From positions 1 through 23,841 of the forward strand of contig JAJDYK010000327.1 in assembly GCA_022825185.1 (NCBI GenBank): a stretch of 23,841 nt of DNA. Reading direction: 5' to 3'. Positions 1 to 8,004 of this stretch are shown piece after piece (within the stretch, counting starts at the first letter, position 1; the number at the start of each line of letters is the position of its first letter). The position numbers and the translations under genes were made by a program. Under the pieces are notes generated by a model. That model had not been told where the DNA came from. It saw nothing but the letters and a program-made list of their open reading frames with translations, and ran no database searches. The stretch is from Candidatus Latescibacterota bacterium (GTDB taxonomy: Bacteria > Latescibacterota > UBA2968 > UBA8231).

Positions 1-1027
1 CCCCGCCCTCTGCGTCGATCTCGACGTACTAGAAAAAAACATCCGCGACTTGCAAAGCGCCTGCGACCACCTCGAAATCGGCCTGCGCGTCCACACCAAG
101 ACCCACAAGACGCCAGCCATTGCCCGCATGCAAATCGCCGCGGGAGCCATTGGCATCGTCAGCCAAAAGTTAGGCGAGGCCGAGGCCATGGCCGACGGCG
201 GCATCCAAGACATCCTGATTCCCTACAACATCGTCGGCCAGCCCAAGCTAGCCCGCCTGACGCGCCTGATCCAAAGCGGCAAAAGTACCATAACAGTCGC
301 TTCGGACTCCGCGACCACCGTTGACGGACTCTCACAGGCCGCCACGACCGCCGGTTGCCGCATCCGCGCGATCGTCGAAATGGACACCGGCGGCGGCCGC
401 GTCGGCACCCAATCGCCCGCCGACACCCTCGCACTGGCCCAGCACATCGACCAGCTACCGGGGCTGGATTTTACCGGCGTAATGACCTATCCCAGCAGCG
501 AGCGCGCCCGCCCCTTCCTCGACGAAGTGCGCGAAGGAGCGCGCAAAAGCGGCCTGCCGCTGCACATCATCAGCGGCGGCGGCACCGGCAGCGAAGCCAT
601 CTCCAAATCCCTCGGCTGCACCGAGACCCGCATCGGCTCGTACGCCTATGAGGGCATGACCCGCGTGGGCAAGCGCGAAGACCTCAACCCCACCCGCTGT
701 CCGCTGCGCTTGGTCGTCACCGTGGTCAGCACCTCCCGCCCGGGGCAAGCCATCGTCGATGCCGGTCAGAAGGCATTCACCAGCTACCCGCCGACCCCTT
801 ATGGCTACTGCCTCGAACAGCCCGAGCTTTTTCTCAAAGGCATGTCCGTCGAGCACGGCCACGTCGATACCACCGCCGCAAACCGTCCCGTCAACGTCGG
901 CGACATCCTCTCTTTCATCCCCCTGCACGGCGGAATGACCACCAACCTCCACGACCGCATCTTCGCCCTCCGCAACGGCGAGGTCGTCGAAGAATGGGAA
1001 GTCGCCGGCCGCGGCCGCGCCCAGTAG
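1..1027 (+). CDS. DSD1 / D-threonine aldolase-like PLP enzyme, 5' truncated
   Basis: The reading frame is open from base 2 and the first visible codons (PALCVDLDVLEKNI) match the usual N-terminus of alanine-racemase-fold D-threonine aldolase / D-serine dehydratase-like proteins, so only a few residues are missing. The TTG at 50 is internal and not the start. The PLP-lysine motif appears as RVHTKTHK, with the presumed Schiff-base lysine at visible residue 33. A glycine-rich phosphate-binding stretch (HIISGGGTGS) follows near visible residue 180. The C-terminal domain ends in the family pattern VEHG...IPLHGGMTTNLHD. Known family members cleave or dehydrate D-beta-hydroxy amino acids using PLP and a divalent metal held by His-x-Cys/Asp. 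Here that pair reads His309-Gly-Gly311, so the second metal ligand is missing. Family assignment is firm; substrate is unknown. Ends TAG, just before a perfect hairpin. Confidence 0.85.
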   Translation, partial: PALCVDLDVLEKNIRDLQSACDHLEIGLRVHTKTHKTPAIARMQIAAGAIGIVSQKLGEAEAMADGGIQDILIPYNIVGQPKLARLTRLIQSGKSTITVASDSATTVDGLSQAATTAGCRIRAIVEMDTGGGRVGTQSPADTLALAQHIDQLPGLDFTGVMTYPSSERARPFLDEVREGARKSGLPLHIISGGGTGSEAISKSLGCTETRIGSYAYEGMTRVGKREDLNPTRCPLRLVVTVVSTSRPGQAIVDAGQKAFTSYPPTPYGYCLEQPELFLKGMSVEHGHVDTTAANRPVNVGDILSFIPLHGGMTTNLHDRIFALRNGEVVEEWEVAGRGRAQ

Positions 1028-1048
1028 GGGCAACCCTCGTGGTTGCCC
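1028..1048. repeat. Perfect palindrome after the DSD1-like gene (possible terminator or dispersed repeat)
   Basis: Two 8-base arms, GGGCAACC at 1028-1035 and GGTTGCCC at 1041-1048, are exactly complementary around a 5-base loop CTCGT. It begins directly after the stop codon. No T-run follows, so it is not a canonical intrinsic terminator. Similar short palindromes recur as dispersed elements in environmental genomes, but this is the only copy I see here. Confidence 0.5.
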
Positions 1049-1103
1049 ACTCGTCGCCTTAGCAGCCACCCAACTAAAACAGACCTGTACCCGAAAGGAC
1101 ACC

Positions 1104-1976
1104 ATGGAAATCCAACCCCAACCGCAGATATTCGACGTCGATGAACAAAACTTTGAAGAGCTAGTCCTCCAAGGCTCGCAGGAGCGCGTCATCGTCGTCG
1201 ATTTTTGGGCCCCTTGGTGCGGCCCTTGCAAGACCTTAGGACCCATCCTCGAAGACGTCGTCGCGGCGCTCGGCCCCAGCGTAGCCCTAGCCAAGATCAA
1301 CGTCGATGAAAACCAGCAGCTCGCCATGGCCTTCCGAGTCCAAGGCATCCCCGCAGTCAAAATCGTCAAGAACGGCCAGCTAGCCCAAGAATTTACCGGC
1401 GCACTGCCCAGAGAACAGATCGAAGCCATTCTCCGCCCTTTGGTCGCCGATGCCCCCATCCCCGAAGCCCAAGTGATTGACCAAGCTGACGACTTGGTAG
1501 CCACCGGCGACCTCGACGGGGCTGCGCGCCAGTACGAGCAGATGCTTGAGGAAAATCCTACCGACGGCCCCGCCCTCCTCGGCCTAGCGAAAATCCACCT
1601 GCAGCAAGGCCGCTTCGAGACCGTACAAGAACTGGTCAATCTCGTCGAAGCCGACGCCCCCGAACACCCGCAAGCCCAAGCGCTGCTCACCCAGATAGAG
1701 TTTGCCCACCAGTGCCAGCAGGCTGGGGGCCGCGCCGCCTGCGCCCAGCGCGTGCTCGGCCAGCCAGACGACCAAGAGGCCCGCCATCTACTCGCCTGTT
1801 GCGCCGCCTCCGAAGGCGACTACGAAACCGCATTGCAGGAATGGCTGCACATCGTGGGCAAAAAAGCGAACGGCGACCAAGCCAAGGACGCCATGGTCGC
1901 CGTCTTCCACCTACTCGGCCGCGACAATCCGCTGGTGGCCGACTATCAGCGCAAACTCTACCAAGCCCTGTACTGA
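1104..1976 (+). CDS. cnoX: Thioredoxin-TPR protein, CnoX/YbbN-like
   Basis: 290 residues. Residues 1-110 form a thioredoxin domain with the active site WCGPC (Cys39, Cys42) and the cis-proline in GIPAV (Pro83). The remainder (about 120-290) is helical and TPR-like, including a repeat-like segment with the core LLGLAKIHLQQGRFE. This order and length match CnoX/YbbN, a holdase co-chaperone that protects proteins from oxidation and hands them to DnaK or GroEL. E. coli YbbN has lost the first active-site cysteine, while this protein keeps both, as the redox-active versions do. The start ATG is preceded by AAAGGA at a normal distance. It converges on the PhyH gene, with ten bases between the two stop codons. 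It could also be labelled simply tetratricopeptide thioredoxin. Confidence 0.88.
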   Translation: MEIQPQPQIFDVDEQNFEELVLQGSQERVIVVDFWAPWCGPCKTLGPILEDVVAALGPSVALAKINVDENQQLAMAFRVQGIPAVKIVKNGQLAQEFTGALPREQIEAILRPLVADAPIPEAQVIDQADDLVATGDLDGAARQYEQMLEENPTDGPALLGLAKIHLQQGRFETVQELVNLVEADAPEHPQAQALLTQIEFAHQCQQAGGRAACAQRVLGQPDDQEARHLLACCAASEGDYETALQEWLHIVGKKANGDQAKDAMVAVFHLLGRDNPLVADYQRKLYQALY

Positions 1977-1986
1977 GCGCACCCGT

Positions 1987-2757
1987 CTAGGCCGGGACCA
2001 GCGCCTCTGCGCCAAAAATCATCGGATAGCCTTCGCCCGTGCGCACGGAACGCGAGGCTCCGTCCATATAGGCGATGCTAAAGGCGCGGCGCGACTGACC
2101 CGTCGGATTGATGCCCGAGCGGTGCAGCAGCAGGTTGTTGAGCAAAATCGCCTCGCCCGCCTCGGCTTCGAGGTCGATTTCCGCGCCCGGCGGCGCACAT
2201 TCGGCCAACTGCTCTGCCGAAGGAAAGTGCCTTTCGGTGATCACCCCGTGCTTGTGACTGCCCGGCACCACCTGCATACAGCCATTTGCCACCGTCGCCG
2301 GATCGATCGCGGTCCACACCGTGGTAGTAGGATTATAATCCACGCCCCAACCCACGCCCACGTCTTGATGCCAAGGCAGTATCGTGCCCTTTTCCGCTGG
2401 CTTGTTCATAAACATCGCCCGGAAAATCGACACGTCCTCGCCGATATAGCGCCGGGTGATCTCGCGGAAGAGCGGATGCTGCATGTAGGCGAGATAGACG
2501 GGGTCCTGCTCCAAGCCCATGATCTTGCGGTACTGGAGCGTAGTGCCCTTGTGCCCGGTAGAGACGACGGGCATCTTCGCGTAGTCGGCGTCCTCCCCGT
2601 CGAGCTGAAAGTCCATCTCCGGATAGGGAATCTCGCCGAGCATGATCGCGTCGATGCGCTGCTGCAGTTCGGCCAAGCCCGCGTCGTCGAGGACCTTGCC
2701 GAGCCGCACGTACCCGTGCTCCTCAAAGTGCGCGTGCTGTTCGTCGCTGTATTCCAT
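1987..2757 (-). CDS. Phytanoyl-CoA dioxygenase (PhyH) family protein
   Basis: 256 residues with the Fe(II)/2-oxoglutarate dioxygenase core. The HxD metal motif is WHQD (His130, Asp132). The distal histidine is in LLHRSG (His212), and the 2-oxoglutarate carboxylate-binding arginine is in SRRAFS (Arg223 or Arg224). VPGSHKHG (165-171) is the usual conserved loop before the distal histidine. The family hydroxylates small molecules or acyl chains; bacterial members are widely expanded and the substrate cannot be read from sequence. A GGAGGG ribosome-binding site lies about ten bases upstream of the ATG. On the same strand a TTGACA box lies about 48 bases before the ATG, but no good -10 box accompanies it. 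Confidence 0.9.
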   Translation of the reverse strand: MEYSDEQHAHFEEHGYVRLGKVLDDAGLAELQQRIDAIMLGEIPYPEMDFQLDGEDADYAKMPVVSTGHKGTTLQYRKIMGLEQDPVYLAYMQHPLFREITRRYIGEDVSIFRAMFMNKPAEKGTILPWHQDVGVGWGVDYNPTTTVWTAIDPATVANGCMQVVPGSHKHGVITERHFPSAEQLAECAPPGAEIDLEAEAGEAILLNNLLLHRSGINPTGQSRRAFSIAYMDGASRSVRTGEGYPMIFGAEALVPA

Positions 2758-2784
2758 TAGCTGCTTCCCTCCGTTTCCCTAGAA

Positions 2785-2985
2785 ATGGACAATGTTCTCC
2801 CCTGTGTCAAATTTTCCTACCTTTCTACCCGCTCGTCCACTCCGTTCCAAACGAGGAACCACCATGCCTACCCCGAATTCATCGCCAGCTTACCCGAAGA
2901 ACGGGCCGCCTTGCTCACCGGCGGGGACAAATACGGCTGGCAACGCAAATTGCGCGACTTAGCCACACCCGCAGAAACCGTTTAA
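2785..2985 (+). pseudogene. Short coding-like remnant, unidentified
   Basis: A 66-codon open frame. The second half (from about 2867), with EFIASLPEERAALLTGG and YGWQRKL, has GC-rich third positions and amino-acid usage like a real protein. The first half is AT-richer and not protein-like, and there is no ribosome-binding site before the ATG at 2785. A well-placed GAGGAACC precedes another ATG at 2864, but that frame reads low-complexity and stops within about 33 codons. The pattern fits the C-terminal end of a gene whose upstream part has been lost; the tail is reminiscent of PhyH-type proteins, but I cannot confirm this. It lies between the PhyH gene and the binding-protein gene. Confidence 0.3.
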
Positions 2986-3003
2986 ACGTCAAAGGAATTG
3001 TAC

Positions 3004-4752
3004 ATGGAATACGGAAACCGAACGCAGATTTGGTGCTCTTGGCTTTGTTGCGCTCTGCTCTTAGCGTGCGGCGGTGCCGACGACCAAGCGCAACAAGAGC
3101 CGAGTGTGCAACAAGTCCCTCGTGACCGGACGCTGATCCTCGGGCTGACCCAAATGCTCGACTACGACGCCTTCAACCCCTTTATCCCCGGCATGGTGTC
3201 TTCGACAGGCTCCAATTTCCTCTTCGAGCCGCTCTATTACTACAATGCCTATAGCGAAGAAAACAATCTCATCCCCTGGATCGCAGAGAGCCACCAATAC
3301 AACGACGATTACACCGAAGTCACCATCAAAATCCGCGACGGCGTCCAGTGGAGCGACGGCATGCCGTGGACGGCGCGCGACTTGGTCTTCACCATCAACA
3401 TGCTCAAGGCCCATGCGCCAGAACTACTCCTGTCCACCGACATGGAAACCTGGGTCGCCGAGGCAGTCGCCGTGGACGCGCTGACAGCGCGCATCACCTT
3501 GAAGGCATCCAATCCGAGATTTCTGTTTTCGTACTTCACCGATTGCTTCGGCAATGGGGTCCGCATCGTCCCCGAGCACATCTGGAAGGATCAGGACGCC
3601 AATACCTTCAAAAACCTCGATCTAGCCAAGGGCTGGCCGGTGGTCAGCGGGCCTTATCGCCTAGCAATTACCGCTCCCGAACAGCGCGTTTGGGATCTGC
3701 GGCCGGACTGGTGGGCGGTCGGAGTGGGGTTCCAGCAACTGCCCAAGGTGGAGCGCATCATCTACCTGCCCTTCGGCAACGAAGCCAAGTGGTCCCAGCA
3801 ACTGTTGGCCAACGAGATCGATTCGAGCATCGACTTGCGCCCCGTCAACATCAAGACCGTTCTCGAACAAAACCCCAATATCTCTACCTGGTCGGGCAGG
3901 GAAGCTCCCTACGGCTATCTGGATTGGTGGCCGCTGTCCCTCGGTTTCAACAATCTCGAAGAACCCTTCAGCGACCCAGAGATTCGCTGGGCCATCAACT
4001 ACGCGATCAATCGCGCCCAAGTAGTGGACGTCGGTTGGCAGGGAGCGGGCACCTTCACGCTCTATCCCTATCCCGAATTTCCCCCGCTAATGCGCTATAT
4101 CGACCAGATCCAAGATCTTCTCGCTCAATATCAGCTAAATACCTACGACCCGACCCGCACGGCGGAGATCATGCAGCGCAAGGGATGGCGCAAGGACGAG
4201 GACGGGTTTTGGAGCAAGGACGGAGCGCACTTCAAGATAGTGGTCGATGTCTTCCCCAACCTCTTCCAGGACTTCACGCCGGTGCTGATCGAACAATTGC
4301 GCCAAGCCGGTTTTGACGCCAGCTTCCGCGCCACCAACGACGCCTACTCCCGCATGACCCAAGGCACGGCCCGGGCCTTTGTGATCGGACACGCAGCTTC
4401 AGTGCGGGATCCTTATTTCACCTTGCGCCTCTACCACAGTCGCTTCGTACAGCCGACGGGGACCGCAGCCGAGTACTTCTGGCGCTGGAAAAATGAGGAA
4501 TTCGACGCCATCGTCGATCGCATGGCCGAGGTATCGCCGGAAGATCCGGAGCTAGTCGAGCTCTTCCGCAAGGCGATGGATATCTGGTTCCGCGAGCTAC
4601 CTTCGATCCCGTTAATCCAGTGGTATCACCGAATTCCCCACAACGAGACCTACTGGAAAAACTGGCCCACGGCCGAAAACCCCTACGTCAACAGCGCCTA
4701 CTGGCACCGCACCTGGCTGCTCGTTTTACTCAATTTGGAACCCACGCGATAG
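3004..4752 (+). CDS. ABC transporter substrate-binding lipoprotein, family 5
   Basis: 582 residues from the ATG at 3004, which has AAAGGAA seven bases upstream. A TTG two codons earlier (2998) is in frame but less likely. The N-terminus is a lipoprotein signal with lipobox LLAC and the acylated cysteine at residue 22. The rest matches the peptide/nickel/oligosaccharide-binding family SBP_bac_5: an early segment DYDAFNPFIPG, a KIRDGVQWSDGMPWTARDL segment that is a family hallmark, and the long two-lobed domain to about residue 520. Such proteins sit on the outside of the membrane and feed Dpp/Opp-type importers. No DppB/C/D/F homologue is in the window, so it is orphaned here. The exporter downstream is of a different ABC class and is not its partner. 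A decayed copy of its tail lies at 6739-6802. Confidence 0.9.
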   Translation: MEYGNRTQIWCSWLCCALLLACGGADDQAQQEPSVQQVPRDRTLILGLTQMLDYDAFNPFIPGMVSSTGSNFLFEPLYYYNAYSEENNLIPWIAESHQYNDDYTEVTIKIRDGVQWSDGMPWTARDLVFTINMLKAHAPELLLSTDMETWVAEAVAVDALTARITLKASNPRFLFSYFTDCFGNGVRIVPEHIWKDQDANTFKNLDLAKGWPVVSGPYRLAITAPEQRVWDLRPDWWAVGVGFQQLPKVERIIYLPFGNEAKWSQQLLANEIDSSIDLRPVNIKTVLEQNPNISTWSGREAPYGYLDWWPLSLGFNNLEEPFSDPEIRWAINYAINRAQVVDVGWQGAGTFTLYPYPEFPPLMRYIDQIQDLLAQYQLNTYDPTRTAEIMQRKGWRKDEDGFWSKDGAHFKIVVDVFPNLFQDFTPVLIEQLRQAGFDASFRATNDAYSRMTQGTARAFVIGHAASVRDPYFTLRLYHSRFVQPTGTAAEYFWRWKNEEFDAIVDRMAEVSPEDPELVELFRKAMDIWFRELPSIPLIQWYHRIPHNETYWKNWPTAENPYVNSAYWHRTWLLVLLNLEPTR

Positions 4753-4791
4753 GGGTCGGCTATTCAGCATTGTCTTACCTAGCGACCATTA

Positions 4792-4810
4792 CCCGAACCA
4801 ATCGTTCGGG
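4792..4810. terminator. Hairpin downstream of the binding-protein gene
   Basis: CCCGAAC at 4792-4798 and GTTCGGG at 4804-4810 are perfectly complementary around a 5-base loop. It lies 40 bases after the stop codon. No T-run is adjacent (a short one occurs about 25 bases later), so termination is possible but unproven. Confidence 0.3.
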
Positions 4811-4850
4811 CACAAGCAGTTAAGTGCAATTGTAGATTTTTCCCCATTCA

Positions 4851-4873
4851 GGGCGGCTCATCCTAGTCCGCCC
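4851..4873. promoter_or_regulatory. Hairpin just upstream of the ABC exporter start
   Basis: GGGCGGCT at 4851-4858 pairs with AGtCCGCCC at 4865-4873 with a single bulged base, leaving a loop of six bases. It ends 20 bases before the exporter ATG, in a 141-base intergenic gap. It could be a leader hairpin limiting read-through or translation; there is no evidence of a ligand-binding fold. Confidence 0.25.
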
Positions 4874-4893
4874 ATGAAACTGGAACCTCCATT

Positions 4894-6711
4894 ATGATTA
4901 TTGACAGTAGATTTCGAAGCTATTTCCGCGTACTCAAGTTAGTGTGGAAAGCCAAGCCTTCGTATATGGCTCTCGCGATTCTTCTTACTGTAATCAGCGC
5001 GGCTGTGCTGCCTACTCAGATTTGGCTATCGAAAGTCATACTCGATCGCATAAGTGAAATTCTTCTAGTATCCTCACAAGCTCAGGTAGTCGATTGGTAT
5101 GCGTTACTCGTTCCCATAGGTGCTATTTTCATTGTATGGGCAGTGGGAGGAACGTGTCAATCATTGAGCACCGAAGCAAGCATGTTTGTCAGCCTACATT
5201 TCCGCAATTATGCGGAGTTTCTTGTCCTCAAGAAAGCTACAGAACTGGATGTCGCCTTCTTTGAGACGCCGATGTTCTACGATAAAATGGAGAACGCCCT
5301 CAAAAACATTCCAAAGGCTCACAGCTTGGCGTGGGGATCCCTGAGCTTCTTTGGGTCTTTTCTTTCTCTAGGTGCTGTTCTCGCCCTCCTGCTCAAGCTG
5401 CATCCATTAGCAATTGTCGTTCTCCTTCTCACCTCTGCTCCACAAGCTATCGTCCAGGCTTATTATGCAAACCGGTGGTTCCGCATAGAGAGCAGCCGTG
5501 TGCCGGCAAGACGGATGGCTACGTATCTTTCGAGTCTGCTGAAATCCCGGGATGCCGTAAAGGAAATCCGCGTGTTCGGCCTTGGTAAACCCTTTCTGAG
5601 GCGCTTCCGAGAGTTCTGGCAGCAATACTTCGTCGCAGAAAAACGGGTACGGCTTTCGAAGGAACGCGCGAACGCTTTTTTAGGCCTCGCATCCAGCGTT
5701 GGAACCGCGGGTATCTGGATCTATGCCGTGGTACAGGCTATCTGGAGAACTATCACTATTGGAGACGTCGTATTGGTTTTCCAGGCTGCGGAGCGGAGCC
5801 GAAGCATGTTGGAGTCCTTCTTTCGGACGATAGGCCGTCTCTACGAGGACACGCTTTTCGCAGAAAATCTTCTATCCTTTTTGGATCTGTCCCCGGATTC
5901 AGTGGAAGGTGCTTTATCGCAAGGGAATCGATCGCAGATTCGCGTTCCAAGGCCAATCCAGCAAGGTATTGAGTTTCGGAATGTCTCATTTCATTATCCA
6001 CGCTCAGACCGGCTTGTCCTTAAGAATCTATCCTTTACGCTCAGGCCAGCAGAGACGGTAGCTGTGGTAGGTGAAAACGGTGCGGGAAAAACGACATTGG
6101 TAAAACTTCTGGCTCGATTTTACGACCCATCTGAAGGAGTTATCCTTCTCGACGGAAAGGAATTGCGCGAATATGACCTAGAGGATTTGCGGCACCAAAT
6201 TGGCGTGATCTTCCAGGATTTCATACGCTACGATCTCACGGTAAAAGAGAATATTGGTTTGGGCCAGATCGAGCATGTAGATAATATGAATCGCATTGCT
6301 CGCGCATCTGAACAGGGAGGAACTAGGTCCATTATTGCTGGACTACCCAAAGGATTTGACACTGTTTTGGGACGCACCTTTGAGGAAGGGGTGGATCTAT
6401 CCGGCGGGGAGTGGCAAAGATTGGCTCTGAGCAGAGCGTTTATGCGGGATGCACAGATTCTGATTCTCGATGAGCCAACCGCTGCATTGGATGCTTTCGC
6501 AGAGCATGAGATCTACGACCGATTTGCAGAACTTACCGGCGGGAAAATGACTATTTTTATCTCTCATCGATTCTCAACAGTTCGCATGGCAAGTCATATT
6601 CTTGTACTGCAAAATGGAGAATTGATAGAAGAAGGCTCTCACGATGGCCTGATGCGTCAAGATGGCCAATATGCCCGGATGTTCAATATGCAAGCAGAAC
6701 GGTACAGATAG
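4894..6711 (+). CDS. ABC exporter, fused transmembrane and ATPase domains
   Basis: 605 residues. The N-terminal half holds about six membrane segments (for example near 20-42, 65-90, 145-185 and 265-290). The C-terminal half is the ATPase: Walker A GENGAGKTT (Lys399), Q-loop VIFQDF, signature LSGGE (502-506), Walker B ILILDEP (522-528, Glu527) and switch histidine ISHR (His558). All catalytic elements are intact, so it should work as a homodimeric or heterodimeric type IV exporter for peptides, lipids or drugs; the substrate is unknown. Base composition is clearly lower in GC than the flanks (sampled 60-base lines 42-55% against about 58-75%), and codon use differs, suggesting transfer. It is bracketed by two copies of a binding-protein tail. 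No bacteriocin precursor or maturation gene is adjacent. Confidence 0.93.
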   Translation: MIIDSRFRSYFRVLKLVWKAKPSYMALAILLTVISAAVLPTQIWLSKVILDRISEILLVSSQAQVVDWYALLVPIGAIFIVWAVGGTCQSLSTEASMFVSLHFRNYAEFLVLKKATELDVAFFETPMFYDKMENALKNIPKAHSLAWGSLSFFGSFLSLGAVLALLLKLHPLAIVVLLLTSAPQAIVQAYYANRWFRIESSRVPARRMATYLSSLLKSRDAVKEIRVFGLGKPFLRRFREFWQQYFVAEKRVRLSKERANAFLGLASSVGTAGIWIYAVVQAIWRTITIGDVVLVFQAAERSRSMLESFFRTIGRLYEDTLFAENLLSFLDLSPDSVEGALSQGNRSQIRVPRPIQQGIEFRNVSFHYPRSDRLVLKNLSFTLRPAETVAVVGENGAGKTTLVKLLARFYDPSEGVILLDGKELREYDLEDLRHQIGVIFQDFIRYDLTVKENIGLGQIEHVDNMNRIARASEQGGTRSIIAGLPKGFDTVLGRTFEEGVDLSGGEWQRLALSRAFMRDAQILILDEPTAALDAFAEHEIYDRFAELTGGKMTIFISHRFSTVRMASHILVLQNGELIEEGSHDGLMRQDGQYARMFNMQAERYR

Positions 6712-6738
6712 GACTGACAAGAAAAGCCTGCCAATCTG

Positions 6739-6802
6739 CAACAGCGCCTACTGGCACCGCACCTAGCTACTTGTCTTACCCAACCTAGAACCCACATAAT
6801 AA
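6739..6802 (+). pseudogene. Relic tail of a second family-5 binding-protein gene
   Basis: This stretch matches the last 64 bases of the binding-protein gene (4689-4752) without gaps at 52 of 64 positions, with the first 26 bases identical. All 12 differences are transitions. In frame it reads NSAYWHRT, a stop where the live copy has Trp, then LLVLPNLEPT and a stop. Most other codon differences are synonymous, so the ancestor was a functional paralogue before decay. Weaker similarity may continue for about 14 bases past the stop. The rest of that gene is absent; the ABC exporter occupies the space between the two copies. Confidence 0.8.
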
Positions 6803-6844
6803 GGGATCGCAAATTCGACTCCATCCCAACGAAAGGGGAATCCC

Positions 6845-7915
6845 ATGAAGACATCCGATCCATTTGAACAAGGTCTCGCAGCCGGTGAGGCCGCGGCTTC
6901 TGCCGCCGGAAGCGCATCGCAAACATCGGCGCACGGCGGGCGCATGTACGTGCGCACCCAGAGTTTTGGGTCAACCGATGCCGAGTTGCGCTTTTTGCAG
7001 CGCTGTGGCGTGCGCCACAAGGCCGCTAACTTTCCCTTCCACCCCGACCGCGGCTGGGATCTCGACGAGTTGATCCGGGAAAGAGAGCACCACGAAGCCT
7101 TCGGGCTGACGCTGGATATGAGCCTGCTACCCATATATCAGGAATTTCCCAACATCATCTATTTTGGCAAAAGTCCAGAGCGCGACCGGGAAATCGACCT
7201 CGTATGCGAAATGATCCGCACCGCTTCGCGCGCCGGCATCGATTCTCTGCGCTATAACACGTGCATCCTGCCCATCGACCGCACCGAAGAAGAAGAAGGT
7301 CGCGGCGGCTACGTCCACACGGCGTTCCGCCTCGACAAGGTCCCGGCAGAAGAACAGGCCAAGCTAACTGAGGCTGGGCGCGTCACCGCAGACATGCACT
7401 GGGAGCGGATTGAGTATCTGCTCGAACGCATGATTCCGGTGGCAGAGGAGTTCAAGGTTCGCATGGGCAATTCCCAAGAAGACCCTGCCACACCTCTTGG
7501 CTATAAGGGCGTTGACAAAGTCCTCAATGACTTTGAGGGCATGAAGCGTTTCATCGAGATTCAGCGCAGTCCGTATCACGGCTGGAACTTCTGCGTTGGC
7601 TCCATCGCCGAAGGGCTCAAAGATTCGGCCAATGAAATCTACCCCATCATAGAATACTTTGGCAGCCGCAATACGATCTTCCTAGTTCACTATCGCAACC
7701 TCCTCGGGGGACTCTACAGCTTCCGCGAGGCGCTACCCGACGAAGGTGATATGGACTTCCACCGGGTATTAAAGGGCCTCAAGGACACAGGCTACTGCTA
7801 CGGCATTGATCCCGACCACGTCCCGCGCACCGACGACGATCCGAAAGGCTACTATCAGTCCTATGCGTACTGCTTCGGCTACATCAACGCCATGATTCAG
7901 GCAGTTTACGGTTAA
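6845..7915 (+). CDS. Mannonate dehydratase (UxuA)-like TIM-barrel protein
   Basis: 356 residues with a GAAAGGGG ribosome-binding site before the ATG. Motifs follow UxuA order: HWERIEYLLERMIPVAEE, NFCVGSIAEG (Cys250), FLVHYRN (His282), IDPDHVPR (Asp322/Asp324) and a C-terminal AYCFGYINAMIQA helix. UxuA dehydrates D-mannonate to 2-keto-3-deoxygluconate in hexuronate catabolism, using a metal bound by His, Cys, His and Asp. Here the usual first-ligand motif LHPDDP is replaced by NSQEDP, putting Ser210 where His is expected. Activity or substrate may therefore differ, and 'UxuA-like sugar isomerase/dehydratase' is the safer label. Residues 1-33 are an alanine-rich extension. The next gene starts within about 90 bases. 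Confidence 0.75.
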   Translation: MKTSDPFEQGLAAGEAAASAAGSASQTSAHGGRMYVRTQSFGSTDAELRFLQRCGVRHKAANFPFHPDRGWDLDELIREREHHEAFGLTLDMSLLPIYQEFPNIIYFGKSPERDREIDLVCEMIRTASRAGIDSLRYNTCILPIDRTEEEEGRGGYVHTAFRLDKVPAEEQAKLTEAGRVTADMHWERIEYLLERMIPVAEEFKVRMGNSQEDPATPLGYKGVDKVLNDFEGMKRFIEIQRSPYHGWNFCVGSIAEGLKDSANEIYPIIEYFGSRNTIFLVHYRNLLGGLYSFREALPDEGDMDFHRVLKGLKDTGYCYGIDPDHVPRTDDDPKGYYQSYAYCFGYINAMIQAVYG

Positions 7916-8004
7916 TCCATATGGACGACAGAAGTAAGCACGATCTGCCCGAAGGATTCGCAGCACAGACCATTGTCCGACTCTTGCAACAGGGCAAGGC
8001 CCGG

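Noticed and set aside
455..1690. 411-codon open frame on the minus strand
   Set aside because: It lies antisense to the DSD1-like and thioredoxin genes, has low-complexity composition and crosses both genes; it is a shadow of GC-rich coding sequence.
1702..2760. 352-codon open frame on the plus strand
   Set aside because: Runs from the thioredoxin gene through the PhyH gene antisense; no family motifs, while both overlapped genes have intact catalytic residues.
2805..2810. TTGACA on the minus strand as the PhyH promoter
   Set aside because: No acceptable -10 hexamer at 16-19 bases, so it is not listed as a promoter.
4774..4783. TTGTCTTACC repeated at 6771-6780, as a possible third copy of the binding-protein tail
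   Set aside because: Ten identical bases only; the flanks do not align, so chance is adequate.
4894..6711. ABC exporter as partner of the adjacent binding protein
   Set aside because: It has fused exporter-type domains; family-5 binding proteins serve separate Dpp/Opp importer subunits.
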